From an uncultured Prevotellaceae bacterium (GTDB lineage Bacteria; Bacteroidota; Bacteroidia; Bacteroidales; Bacteroidaceae), in NCBI GenBank assembly GCA_900315745.1, contig ONAG01000061.1, positions 1 to 32,797 on the forward strand: DNA of 32,797 nucleotides. The letters run 5' to 3'. Below, one piece after another: positions 1-8,440 of the stretch. Under the pieces are notes generated by a model that was not told the DNA's origin, ran no database searches, and was given only the letters and a program-made list of their open reading frames with translations. Position numbers and translations under genes: made by a program. How positions within the stretch are numbered: the stretch's first letter is position 1; each line of letters begins with the position of its first letter.

Positions 1-550
1 CGTGAGTTGGTGCTTATTTTGGCATCATCTATAGGTGCTCCATGCAATCCGACTAAATTGTCGAATACTTTCAAAAGTGTTAAGAATGTAAGCATAGGCA
101 GTCAGACGATTTCCAATTACCTCACCTTCCTGTCCGAATCGTTCCTGCTGAACAAAGCTATACGTTACGATATAAAAGGTAAGAAATACATCAACACACT
201 ATCCAAATACTATTTCTCTGATATAGGTTTGAGAAATGCCATCTTAGATATGCGTCAACAAGAGGAAACGCACATCATGGAGAATATCATCTACAATGAA
301 TTACTTGTACGTGGTTACAGTGTTGATGTCGGAATGGTTGAAATAAAGAAGCAGGACAAGGATGGCAAGTGGGTTCGTATTCAACTTGAAGTGGACTTTA
401 TTGCCAGCCTCGGCAGCAAGAAATATTATGTGCAGTCAGCCTTGTCCATCCCTTGTGAAAGACCACATTATGCCTCGTCGAAACGAGGAGGGAATACTCA
501 CAATCGGTCTTTTCGACTTCTTACTCAAAGAGGACAGCTTGGATTTATAA
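1..550 (+). pseudogene. DUF4143-type AAA+ ATPase, C-terminal part, broken by internal deletion
   Basis: The left window edge cuts off the 5' end, so the N-terminal AAA+ domain is not visible. What remains reads like the C-terminal DUF4143 half of the Bacteroidota AAA+/DUF4143 ATP-binding proteins: a winged-helix-like stretch (QTISNYLTFLSESFLL), then KYYFSDIGLRNA, then EVDFIASLGSKKYYVQSA, which resembles a nuclease-like core. Immediately after QSALSIP (about 453) the frame-1 reading loses similarity and runs to a stop at 564. The family-typical ending VKDHIMPRRNEEGILTIG... resumes in frame 2 from 455 and stops at 550. About 25 residues normally lie between these two segments, so a short out-of-frame deletion has removed them. 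The family is probably toxin- or defence-related, but its function is not established. Family assignment is from memory of its conserved strings. Confidence 0.75.
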
Positions 551-574
551 TCATTCTTGTATAGCGCATAAATT

Positions 575-1546
575 ATGGTGAAGTTTTTCAAAATAATAGA
601 GAAGATAGTTTGGATTATTGCAGCATTGACAATAGCTGCTGTCCTGGCAATGGTCTTCATTGGTGCTTTTGCTAATCTCGACAAAGCCCAGTTTGACTGG
701 TCTTCTTATATTCCGTATTTCTATGGTGCAGCGGCTGTGGTTGTTCTATATAAGATTGTTGTCTTGTACTACACATCCTTCTATCAGACAGAGATAGATG
801 AGAAGACTGGGATGTTAGTCTCTTTGGACGATGAGATGAAAAGGTTTCGTGCCAATTCGCAGGAGGGTTCCCTTCCTGATGCCAAATTTGAGGCTATCAT
901 GGAAGCGGTGAAACAAATTCCACAAACTGATACAAATGCTATTTTGACAGTTCTTCAAGAGCGAATTCCTGCGGTTGTACAGACATTGGTTGACCAACAG
1001 GTTGCAGAGATTAAACGGAACCTAATGCTCGAAAACGAGAAACGGATGCGTGAAATCAATATTCTGTCTGCAAATGTATCGGACGTGCTGAAAAGACGGG
1101 ATCATCTGCTCAACCTTGAAGCAAAAATCAAGCGATGTCAGGAAGAAGAACGAAAGAGGCGACTGACCAATACAGAAGAGTACACTATGCTTGTATTCTC
1201 ACTTGCTGGTACTCCTGTAGAAGATGTAGAAAAAGTATGCGACGTTGTCAAACTGTTTATTGAAACTGGCCAGGTATCTGCCAACAAGGATTTGGGAATT
1301 TCATTGAATAAGAAACTACGCAATGCTGAGTTGAAACAGTTCGTCACTAATATAATAAGGTATAACGAGAAAGATAATCTCGATGCCGAGTCATTCCTCC
1401 AGACAGCATTTGGAGAATGGTTCAGTGGCAAGAAAGAGAACATCGCCAAGAACTACTCCATGCTGCCCAAAGATTCCTTAGTGTCAAAGGATGGGGTGGA
1501 AGCAGATTTAACAGTTTTGAGAAATCTAGTTGGAAAGAATGAATGA
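575..1546 (+). CDS. Hypothetical membrane-anchored coiled-coil protein
   Basis: This is a 323-residue protein that I do not recognise. Two hydrophobic segments lie near the N-terminus (about residues 11-33 and 46-66). A long charged region with heptad-like stretches follows at about residues 80-200, including an alanine/glutamate/lysine-rich part and KCQEEERKRR-like sequence. The C-terminal 120 residues are globular and contain acidic and lysine-rich helices. The arrangement suggests a cytoplasmic coiled-coil protein anchored in the inner membrane. It starts 24 bp after the broken DUF4143 gene. It ends 52 bp before the HEPN-motif gene on the same strand, with no visible terminator between, so the two may form one transcription unit. 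No catalytic motif was found. A role as the membrane partner or sensor of the downstream HEPN protein is only inference. Confidence 0.65.
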   Translation: MVKFFKIIEKIVWIIAALTIAAVLAMVFIGAFANLDKAQFDWSSYIPYFYGAAAVVVLYKIVVLYYTSFYQTEIDEKTGMLVSLDDEMKRFRANSQEGSLPDAKFEAIMEAVKQIPQTDTNAILTVLQERIPAVVQTLVDQQVAEIKRNLMLENEKRMREINILSANVSDVLKRRDHLLNLEAKIKRCQEEERKRRLTNTEEYTMLVFSLAGTPVEDVEKVCDVVKLFIETGQVSANKDLGISLNKKLRNAELKQFVTNIIRYNEKDNLDAESFLQTAFGEWFSGKKENIAKNYSMLPKDSLVSKDGVEADLTVLRNLVGKNE

Positions 1547-1598
1547 TAGTTACTAGATGCTTTCACATTTTTACTAAATAAGAACATAAGCAGCAAAA

Positions 1599-3161
1599 AT
1601 GATTATTTCATATACCTATCCTTACGAGCTGACACAAACTCCAATGTTTGCTGATACAGAGAAAGATTTTGAGAAATATCTAGTAAATTCATCAGGCTAT
1701 GTTGAGTCAAATAAATTTTTGGTTTCATTGTGGAACCAAGTGAATACACACATCTGCCCTAAGCATTGTGTTGATATAGCACCATGGGCATACTTCCCAG
1801 GGAAATACGTTGGAAAAAAAACTTCGGTATCTGTTTTGGGATTTTGCCAGACGAGCATCGGCGAATTATACTTTGCTTTGGAATACCATAAAAAAGGAGA
1901 TATTGACTCTTTGTTAGTAATGCGTCCTACATCAAAACTCAAACGTGAGGAAATAGAAAGATTAAAACTTTTAATTAATGATGCTAGAGCCTGTATTGAT
2001 AAAACCAAGTTTTTTTTATGTAAGGCTAATGTATTTACAAAATTAAAAAATATTCGTTTTGCAGAGTATCATGCAAGCAACTTTAGTATTGTCCCCCGTG
2101 ATGGGGGTTTTGATTTCTTCTTTTATGTGGATGCTATAGATAGGTTTGAGGCAGAGCAGCAAGCACTTGAAAGATTGTCTGAAATATGTGCATTTCTTAC
2201 TGTTGAAACAAACATCTATTGTTCCTTTGAAAAGTTTTTTGTGAGAGAAAATGAACTATTACCAGAAAGCAAAGCATCAAGTCCATTTATAGATGACTAT
2301 GTAGACTATTATCCTGCAATAGATAACTGGAAAATTTGCATTTCAAGCTATGCATATAATTTTATAGGTGAGAGAATCTTGTCAATTGGACGTTTTGAGA
2401 AAAGAAGCGAGATCGAAAAATTCTTTATCTCTTCATGCAAGCATGTTCAAATTGGCATTGAGACCGAATTACGAATGGGAGATGTCGCTATTGCTGGTAT
2501 TCCACTTGGGACTATAGGATTAACTAAAAGAGACCAACGGAATAAGGTGGAGTATATGACTTCAGCACTGATGTCGTATTTATCAGCAATAGAATGTGCT
2601 ACAGTAACAGAGGGGCATCACGAAACATGTAAAGAATGTGGTGCTGTTATTTATAAGATTGCAAATAGAGTCCGCAATTTATCTACGGAATTTTTGGGTG
2701 ACGATCTTGGTAAGGTGTTTCATAAACTATATTCATATAGATCAAAGTTCCTACATACAGGAAGAATGGCATCAGATGCAAATATTGTAAGGACCATTCC
2801 ACTACTAAGTGAATTATCAGAAACAGGAGTCAAAGAGTTTGGTAATGTTGCTATAAAGGTAGATGGCAAAATTCTTTCATTCAACGTAAGTAATATTCGT
2901 GAGTGGACAACATATATTCTTAGGTGTTATTATCAAAAACGCATTCTTGGAAGAAATTCATTCGCAAATGTATTCAATGATAGACGGGAATTTACATTAG
3001 CCGATTTCCCATTGAGAATTACTGCTGTCAGTCCTGAAGGAGGAGAACAGATGAAGAAAATCTTCATCAAAACAGACACGCACAAATATAAGTTACGTAT
3101 ATTTTTTACACATGTGATGCAAAGATTGAAAAGATTCTGTATTAGACAAAATAAGAGTTAG
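1599..3161 (+). CDS. Hypothetical protein with C-terminal HEPN-like Rx4H motif
   Basis: This is a 520-residue protein, visibly more AT-rich than the sugar-degradation genes to the right. The N-terminal 320 residues are not recognised. From about residue 318 a helical region runs LSAIECATV..., then CKECG (C344, C347), then a helix ending YSYRSKFLHTGR. R381 and H386 form an Rx4H motif, the catalytic signature of HEPN ribonuclease domains in toxins, abortive-infection proteins and CRISPR effectors. An acidic/aromatic helix precedes it, as in Apea-like HEPN proteins. No signal peptide or membrane segment is seen, so it is probably cytoplasmic. It follows the membrane/coiled-coil gene after 52 bp. 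HEPN membership is inferred from one motif and predicted helices; the N-terminal domain may be a sensor or target-recognition part. Antiviral or toxin function is plausible, not shown. Confidence 0.65.
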   Translation: MIISYTYPYELTQTPMFADTEKDFEKYLVNSSGYVESNKFLVSLWNQVNTHICPKHCVDIAPWAYFPGKYVGKKTSVSVLGFCQTSIGELYFALEYHKKGDIDSLLVMRPTSKLKREEIERLKLLINDARACIDKTKFFLCKANVFTKLKNIRFAEYHASNFSIVPRDGGFDFFFYVDAIDRFEAEQQALERLSEICAFLTVETNIYCSFEKFFVRENELLPESKASSPFIDDYVDYYPAIDNWKICISSYAYNFIGERILSIGRFEKRSEIEKFFISSCKHVQIGIETELRMGDVAIAGIPLGTIGLTKRDQRNKVEYMTSALMSYLSAIECATVTEGHHETCKECGAVIYKIANRVRNLSTEFLGDDLGKVFHKLYSYRSKFLHTGRMASDANIVRTIPLLSELSETGVKEFGNVAIKVDGKILSFNVSNIREWTTYILRCYYQKRILGRNSFANVFNDRREFTLADFPLRITAVSPEGGEQMKKIFIKTDTHKYKLRIFFTHVMQRLKRFCIRQNKS

Positions 3162-3232
3162 TATTGGATGTCTTTTTTCTACAAAATTCACATTAATGCA
3201 ATAAAAATTATTCTTAGATAAAGATTTTTTTG

Positions 3233-3240
3233 TACCTTTG
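3233..3240 (+). promoter_or_regulatory. Bacteroidota -7 promoter box TACCTTTG
   Basis: TACCTTTG matches the Bacteroidota consensus TAnnTTTG. There is no clear TTTG at -33, only AT-rich DNA. No open reading frame of useful length follows before the strong terminator at 3446-3482, so this box probably drives the candidate non-coding RNA. The nearest gene to the right is on the opposite strand. Confidence 0.55.
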
Positions 3241-3246
3241 CACCAA

Positions 3247-3484
3247 CAAAAGGAAGAAATACAGAGAAAAGGACAAAGAAGAATAGGAAGAGCATCGCAC
3301 GGATGCTTATCGATAGTTATTGTGGGACAACATCCAAGATGCTTATGGTGTTCCTTATTTGTACCAAGACTTTCATAAATCGCTGATTATCAGCACATGT
3401 TAGATTTGAGGAGGTGAAGTAAGGCAGTTATTTAAGAACAGCTATAAAAAGTGGTGTAACTCACGTAGTTGCACCACTTTTTGT
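3247..3484 (+). ncRNA. Candidate stand-alone non-coding RNA, about 235 nt
   Basis: A -7 promoter box (3233-3240) and a perfect terminator hairpin (3446-3482) bracket a 200-nt segment that lacks a convincing ORF; the best start gives 14 codons. The segment has its own structure: AGCATC at about 3290 pairs with GATGCT a few bases on. A second copy of GATGCTTAT, followed by GGTGTTCC, could compete for the same left arm together with upstream GGAA. The 5' part is purine-rich. It lies between convergent genes, so it is unlikely to be a leader for either. It could be a regulatory RNA or a 6S-like RNA, but I cannot match it to a known Rfam family by eye. Ends are approximate. Confidence 0.5.
3446..3482 (+). 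terminator. Rho-independent terminator of the candidate ncRNA
   Basis: The left arm AAAAAGTGGTGTAACT (3446-3461) and the right arm AGTTGCACCACTTTTT (3467-3482) form a 16-bp stem with a single G-U wobble and a CACGT loop. The A-tract on the left and T-tract on the right make it potentially bidirectional. In that case it could also end transcription of the leftward TonB-receptor remnant, whose stop is at 3600. Confidence 0.85.
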
Positions 3485-3599
3485 TTTGTCAAAAAATGTT
3501 GTTTCCCCTTGTTATTTTCTCTATTGTTTTCCGATTTTTGGCTCCCATTTACGACACGGCAAAATGATATGTGAACAACAATAAAACCCAAAAATACTT

Positions 3600-5198
3600 T
3601 CATAAACGGACGGCGATGCTGCCCATGAACCAGCGGCCCTGCTGCGGGATGATATTGGTGTTCATGCCGCTACGATGATAACGGGTGCCTAAGAGATTGT
3701 GGATGTCCAACCCGAGGGTGACGGGACCAAAGGTATATTTTCCTCCGATGTTCAGGATGCAACGGGAGGGCATCTCCTTGCAACTGACGACTTTTTCGGC
3801 AGAAGCTACTGCCTCATCCCAGTAGGCGGCTGCCTTTTCTTCCATTTCGGGGAAGCCTCTGTAGAGAGCATACAAGAAGTAATAGGTACGGCTCCTGTCG
3901 TAGTGCTCAAGGTCGATATTATAGGATTTCTGACGGCCTTCAAAGAGCACATGCGTATGAAGTTTCAAATGCGACGTAGCCTGCCATCCGAGCACAAGGT
4001 TGGACATGACGGCCGGTGTATTGTTGTTGTCGTCGATGTCATAATGACAGTAGGAGTTAAGTTTCTCGTACAGGCCAAGGTCAATGAGGTTTGACTTGAA
4101 GGTGTGTGTCCAGGTGAAATTCCAGTCAGCAGTGAACTTGGGCAGTCTGTAAGCTGCCATGAACTCCACGCCACCAGTCTTGTTATGGCTGGCGTTTTTG
4201 AAATCGAGAATGCCGGTCATGACAAGGTCTTCGGCGTGGTTGTAGAAGGCGTTGACCTCGAAGTTCAGTTTCTTTACCCAGTTGTTGCCGGCAAAGGAGA
4301 GCTGGAAGGAGTGGAGGCGCTCAGGCGAAAGGCTGACGGGAGTGTGACGTGGGTCTATGAGTGATGCCATGACATTGGCCTGGCGGTAGATGTAGGGAGC
4401 ATCGACGAAGGATTTGGAATAACTAAGTCTGGCGCTCCACCGAGGGCGCTGCAGGATGAGCGCCACTCGTGGCGACAATTCGCGCACCTTGGTATTGTCG
4501 TAGCGGCTCTTATAGTCGAAACGCATGCCTGCATTGAGAATGAGCGAGCGCCATTGGTGTTTCAACTGCAGCCAGGCATCTGCCCTGTTCTCACTGCCTT
4601 TTCCAGCTTCTCTTATCTGCGTGTCCTCTGGAAATGTCTCTTCAAAGTTATAGCCTATCAGGTAGCGGATGTCGTCGAGTTTGAAGTTCCCATATTCGGC
4701 TCCAAAGCCGATGTTGCCTTTATGATTGTCACCCAGTGTGTAGGAATGGTTGCCTTTTATCTGGAAAGTATAGTTTTGCTCCTGTCCGTTGACATACCTG
4801 GAGAGTCCTCCGCAACTGTCGAACGCCACTATCATGTATTGAGGCAGTGGGAGTGCCAGGGTCAAAATATACATGGGAGCATCGCTGATGACCTGGTAGC
4901 GGGTCAGGTCGGACTTGTCGTAGGTGGTGCTGTTTTTCAACTGTGTATTCTGAACATTGAACTGATAACTGATGTCGGCATGTTGTGAACTGGTGCTGAA
5001 AGATGGTTCCTTAGTGGTGCAATTAGAAAGCAGCAAAAAAATGAATGGCATGGCAAAGATGAATCCACCTGCTGCGTGTATTGGCATTTGCAATGCACTT
5101 TTCGTTTTCAAATTGGCTTTCCCTTCTGCTCTGGCCGTTTGTTCCCGATGAGCAATTGCAAAGAATAACGACATGTCCTTGTAGCTAACTGAGAACAA
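3600..5198 (-). pseudogene. TonB-dependent receptor, barrel-only remnant
   Basis: From about residue 75 to the end (532) the sequence reads as an outer-membrane beta-barrel: alternating amphipathic strands such as FNVQNTQLKNSTTY, LNAGMRFDYKSRYDNT and ARLSYSKSFVDAPYIYR, and a typical TonB-receptor ending RWFMGSIAVRL. The N-terminal carboxypeptidase-like and plug domains (roughly the first 250-350 residues of these receptors) are missing. In their place is an unrelated basic start plus a hydrophobic stretch ending FIFLLLSNC. Without the plug and TonB box it cannot work as a normal gated transporter, so it is probably a 5'-truncated pseudogene. The new N-terminal stretch may be only accidental coding. 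The next gene, divergently transcribed, encodes a TonB-like C-terminal domain. Confidence 0.75.
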
Positions 5199-5342
5199 GC
5201 TGTGTCATCTTGCGGCGAAGCCTAATAGGAAACGTTTCATGGCATCATATTCAATCGCTCCATGCACGTCATGCTTGCATTGAGTGATGCCGTGTCATTC
5301 GGTTCATGGTCTTAAAGAACAGTATGGAAAACCCTCTTCGTT

Positions 5343-5358
5343 ATAGGAATTATCCTAT
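5343..5358. promoter_or_regulatory. Palindrome upstream of the TonB-domain gene promoter
   Basis: ATAGGA (5343-5348) and TCCTAT (5353-5358) form a perfect inverted repeat around ATTA. It is centred about 30 bp upstream of the -7 box at 5381-5388, a place where a dimeric regulator could bind. The motif was not found again in the window by eye. Confidence 0.3.
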
Positions 5359-5380
5359 CATGAAATAGACAAAAATTCCT

Positions 5381-5388
5381 TATATTTG
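5381..5388 (+). promoter_or_regulatory. -7 promoter box TATATTTG
   Basis: TATATTTG matches TAnnTTTG, and transcription would start near 5395. It rules out the upstream TTG at 5386 as the start of the following gene and supports the ATG at 5425, which begins a signal peptide. Confidence 0.6.
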
Positions 5389-5424
5389 CAAGTGAGAGTG
5401 CAACAAATGTCAATTAATACCACC

Positions 5425-6612
5425 ATGAAGATAAAAAGCTTGATGTTGATATCTGTGATGCTGTTCATAACGACAGATTTGGCTGCTCAGCTATCTATGG
5501 ACAAGCAACGCAATAGGATAGACTATGTGGAAGAATCACATTTGCTTCGCAAAGGCAACATAGTTACGGTGCTGAATGTCAACTTTGAGTGGCCAATTCG
5601 ACTCAGCAACTATCCCACCACAGCGTTGCATGCGATTCTCAGCCAGATGTTTTTCGGCAAGAACAGCAACAATCTGGAAGAGGGAATGGCTGATTATCTC
5701 GAGGGCTTGGGCAAGGAAATCCGACAAATGCCCAACGACACCGGCTTGGAGAAGAGGTATGTCAATCTGAAATTGCTCGCCATGGCTTGGGAGAAGGACA
5801 AATACATCTCCATGCTGGCATCAAGGACCTACAGAAAAGGCGACCAGGCGGCACCCGACTCAGTCTTTAATCAACTGCTAACGTATGACATTGTGGCCGA
5901 CAATGTGCTGCGGATGGAAGACATCATAAAGAAATTTTTGCTCACCAACAAGAAAACTCGCTCCCACCTGATTCAGACCTTTTTAGAATACTCGCCACAA
6001 GTTGAAATAGGCATCAATAAAGTGGTGGACTATTTTGATGCACTCCCTAATGAGGCATGTCTTATGCCTTTGGGCGTATTGTTCGCCACCCAAAGAAAAA
6101 AAGAGACAGAGGGCATATATGCATTCTCCCTTGTTCCTAATGATGTCATGTCTCCATTCATGAAAGCAACGGCCATGAATACCCTCATGGGTAAAAACAA
6201 GAGACGGAATGTACCATCCCCAATGTCAATTCCCATGGCAAACGACAGCATTCTGAACGACTCAATGTTCATATATGATTATACATCCACCATGCCAGAA
6301 TACAATGGAAAAACAAGGGATATGATGGCTTACATCCACCGACAAATCAAATATCCGGCGTATGAAAAGATGCAGGGCATTCAAGGTAAGGTGGTGGTGT
6401 CTTTTGTCGTGGAGCGTGATGGCTCATTGACTTCACCCTCCGTCATCTCCCCAGTCTCTCCAGGCATCGACCGCCAGGCTGTCGCAGCTGTCATGGCAAT
6501 GCCCAAATGGAAACCAGGAAAGAACAATGGTGATCCCGTCAGGGTAAGGATGAAAATTCCCATCACATTCAAGTTACAGCATGAAGAGGTAGCGGATAAC
6601 CATTCAGATTAA
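5425..6612 (+). CDS. Secreted protein with TonB C-terminal domain
   Basis: From the ATG at 5425 the product has 395 residues and a clear signal peptide (MKIKSLMLISVMLFITTDLAAQ). The longer reading frame from 5386 starts inside the promoter box and is rejected. The middle of the protein (about residues 25-280) is unrecognised and mostly helical. The last 85 residues form a TonB C-terminal domain: YPAYEKMQGIQGKVVVSFVVE, then DRQAVAAVMAMPKWKPG, then VRVRMKIPITFKL. Canonical TonB has an N-terminal membrane anchor and links the inner membrane to outer-membrane receptors. Here a cleavable-looking signal peptide and a large N-terminal domain make classical energy transduction doubtful; many Bacteroidota proteins reuse this domain for protein contacts. 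It is divergent from the barrel-only TonB receptor. Confidence 0.8.
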   Translation: MKIKSLMLISVMLFITTDLAAQLSMDKQRNRIDYVEESHLLRKGNIVTVLNVNFEWPIRLSNYPTTALHAILSQMFFGKNSNNLEEGMADYLEGLGKEIRQMPNDTGLEKRYVNLKLLAMAWEKDKYISMLASRTYRKGDQAAPDSVFNQLLTYDIVADNVLRMEDIIKKFLLTNKKTRSHLIQTFLEYSPQVEIGINKVVDYFDALPNEACLMPLGVLFATQRKKETEGIYAFSLVPNDVMSPFMKATAMNTLMGKNKRRNVPSPMSIPMANDSILNDSMFIYDYTSTMPEYNGKTRDMMAYIHRQIKYPAYEKMQGIQGKVVVSFVVERDGSLTSPSVISPVSPGIDRQAVAAVMAMPKWKPGKNNGDPVRVRMKIPITFKLQHEEVADNHSD

Positions 6613-6684
6613 TTTGCTGTCCAAATTACAATCTTGACGAATTACCGAGATTTAATTGGTGGTTGGTAAGCCATCAGAAAAGAA

Positions 6685-6903
6685 ATGATCGGAAGTGGTT
6701 CTATAGTTGATGCTCGTGGTAAAATACGAGACTGGCACGATTGGTATGCCGAAGTCAACAAGAAGTGGGGATTGGAACGTGGTGACGATATTCACAAGAC
6801 AGGACCACATAACAAGTCGCTCGAAGAGCACAACCGCGAACTGCATCGCGAGAACAAATCTCTCGAAGATGCCGAGAAATACCCGGAGCAGAGGCGATGG
6901 TAG
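6685..6903 (+). pseudogene. MobV/Pre-type mobilisation protein fragment
   Basis: This 72-residue open frame contains RDWHDWYAEVNKKWGLERG followed by a charged, coiled-coil-like stretch (HNRELHRENKSLEDAE). This resembles the central part of MobV/Pre plasmid recombination-mobilisation enzymes just after the catalytic relaxase core. The relaxase motifs themselves (HxDE-type histidines) are absent, and a stop lies directly upstream in frame, so this is a leftover piece. It marks past presence of a mobilisable element between the TonB-domain gene and the XRE/RhuM cassette. Assignment rests on remembered family wording and is moderate. Confidence 0.5.
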
Positions 6904-6924
6904 AGGCCACTAATATTCTTAGCC

Positions 6925-7452
6925 TCAATCATCTTCAGGGAAATACTCATTATATAAGTCTGCAATTGTATCTGCAAATCCCCATCCGCATGGCGAGGCC
7001 CACTCTACACATTGCCTCAAACGTGGCTTGAAGTGCTCTAACATATTATTCTTGGCTATAAATGCCATTGTCTTTTCGAAGTTATTCTCTACAGATGTAT
7101 AATACTGTTCCCACATGTCACCAAAGTCGTTTGTAAACTGACACGCATTCTCAACATAACACAACATCAGGTCTGCCAGTTTATCTGCCGAAGGTTTCAA
7201 TTTCTTGTAATCCGAGACAGCCTTGCGACAAACTGCGAATCGAATCTTAGGTTCTCTGGTGCTTTTGGCCGGATAGAATTCTTCTGTGATAATCTTCTTA
7301 TACTCTTCCAACTTTCCATCCTCGTCGGGATTTGCATAGAACTCCAGATACTCTTTCGCTTCTTTACGAGCATCATACATCTCCAGGACCATGCCAATGA
7401 TCTCTTCCTTTGGCATGGACATAAGTATTTTCTTTACTGTTGTTTTTGACAT
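6925..7452 (-). CDS. DUF6155 family protein
   Basis: The ATG at 7452 (MSKTTVKKILMSMPKEEI) gives 175 residues. An earlier in-frame ATG at 7485 would overlap the RhuM gene by 32 bp and is less likely. The start lies one base after the RhuM stop (7454-7456), so translation may be coupled. The protein is soluble, helical and acidic. The order of conserved-looking strings (EEIIGMVLEMYDARKEAKEYLEFY, KIRFAVCRKAVSDYKKL, LADLMLCYVENACQFTNDFGD, CGWGFADTIADLYNEYF) matches my memory of DUF6155, a family of unknown function often seen in accessory regions of Bacteroidota. It is the last gene of the leftward cassette that starts with the XRE regulator. Confidence 0.7.
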   Translation of the reverse strand: MSKTTVKKILMSMPKEEIIGMVLEMYDARKEAKEYLEFYANPDEDGKLEEYKKIITEEFYPAKSTREPKIRFAVCRKAVSDYKKLKPSADKLADLMLCYVENACQFTNDFGDMWEQYYTSVENNFEKTMAFIAKNNMLEHFKPRLRQCVEWASPCGWGFADTIADLYNEYFPEDD

Positions 7453-7453
7453 A

Positions 7454-8440
7454 TCAATCTTTTTTATTTTGCTTTTTATCTCCAAACAACAATTTTAATT
7501 GCTTGTCAAAGTCGCTCATGATTTCACGATCTTGAATGACACGAAACTTGTCGTATTCAGAGAGTGCCTTTTCTACCGCCTGTTCGTGAGTCACACGTCC
7601 AGCATCTGGAAGTAACGGACGATTGTTCAAGTCCAAATAACGCTGTAGGAGAGCAGACCAATCAGCCATTGTCATCAAGATATGATCTTCTGCCCGTTGC
7701 TCAGCAATGTCAATGAAAGCATTGCTCAATCTGTTCAGCGAATCAACCTCCTTTTCGCTCAGATAGTTCTTTGCTACCGTGACATCCGATTTTATGACTC
7801 TTCCGTCAGGTGCATTCTTCCATGTTGTCAATCCCATGTGAGGACGTTCCGCGTCTGCACGGTCATAGACAATCTCGGCTGCAGTTTGTTTGGTTACGGC
7901 ATAGTGCATCATGTTCTGCACAGTCTTGAAGAACAACTGCGTTTCTTCAGAGTCCTTATCATAGTCAGAACTGCACTCGCTATAAATGTCTGTAATCTTC
8001 TGATAATAACGTCGTTCGCTGACACGTATCTCACGAATGCGGTCAAGCAAATCATCAAAGTAATCTGCCCCGAATACGTTTTTACCCTTCAGACGTTCAT
8101 CATCCAACACAAAGCCTTTGGTAAGATATTCTTTTAGAACTTGTGTAGCCCAGATACGGAACTGAGTAGCCTCGTAACTGTTCACGCGATAACCTACGGC
8201 AATGACCACATCGAGGTTATACATCATCACCTCACCAGACCATTTGTCCGAAGGTATCCTAATTTTTCGGATAGTGTCGGACAAATGTATTTCTCCGCTT
8301 TCATCAATTTGTTTTAGATGATAATTAACTGTACGAACATCGACTCCAAACAACTCAGCCATTCTCTGCTGTGAAAGCCAAAATGTATTGGTGTCGAAGA
8401 TTACTTGAACCTGCACTTTCCCATGTCCACCTCTATACAT
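7454..8440 (-). CDS. rhuM: RhuM family protein (5'-altered)
   Basis: This 328-residue protein has the RhuM pattern: an N-terminal KilA-N/Fic-like DNA-binding start (VIFDTNTFWLSQQRMAELFG, then VRTVNYHLKQI), YNLDVVIAVGYRVNS, FRIWATQVLKEYLTKGF, and a long helical C-terminal half. RhuM was first noted in a Salmonella pathogenicity island. Homologues are common beside restriction-modification and defence genes, but the molecular role is unknown. Typical members have about 10 more residues before the first strand; here the start MYRGGHGKVQVQV abuts and overlaps the truncated DinD-like frame by 40 bp, in a different frame. The 5' end has therefore been recombined. Translation could begin by re-initiation near the DinD stop. 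Otherwise the reading frame is intact. Confidence 0.8.
   Translation of the reverse strand: MYRGGHGKVQVQVIFDTNTFWLSQQRMAELFGVDVRTVNYHLKQIDESGEIHLSDTIRKIRIPSDKWSGEVMMYNLDVVIAVGYRVNSYEATQFRIWATQVLKEYLTKGFVLDDERLKGKNVFGADYFDDLLDRIREIRVSERRYYQKITDIYSECSSDYDKDSEETQLFFKTVQNMMHYAVTKQTAAEIVYDRADAERPHMGLTTWKNAPDGRVIKSDVTVAKNYLSEKEVDSLNRLSNAFIDIAEQRAEDHILMTMADWSALLQRYLDLNNRPLLPDAGRVTHEQAVEKALSEYDKFRVIQDREIMSDFDKQLKLLFGDKKQNKKD

Noticed and set aside
3241-3445. Coding gene in the candidate ncRNA
   Set aside because: The longest useful start gives 14 codons, and no frame shows codon bias; structure and flanking signals fit an RNA better.
5386-5424. N-terminal extension of the TonB-domain protein from a TTG start
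   Set aside because: The extension begins inside the -7 promoter box and precedes a normal signal peptide starting at the ATG at 5425.
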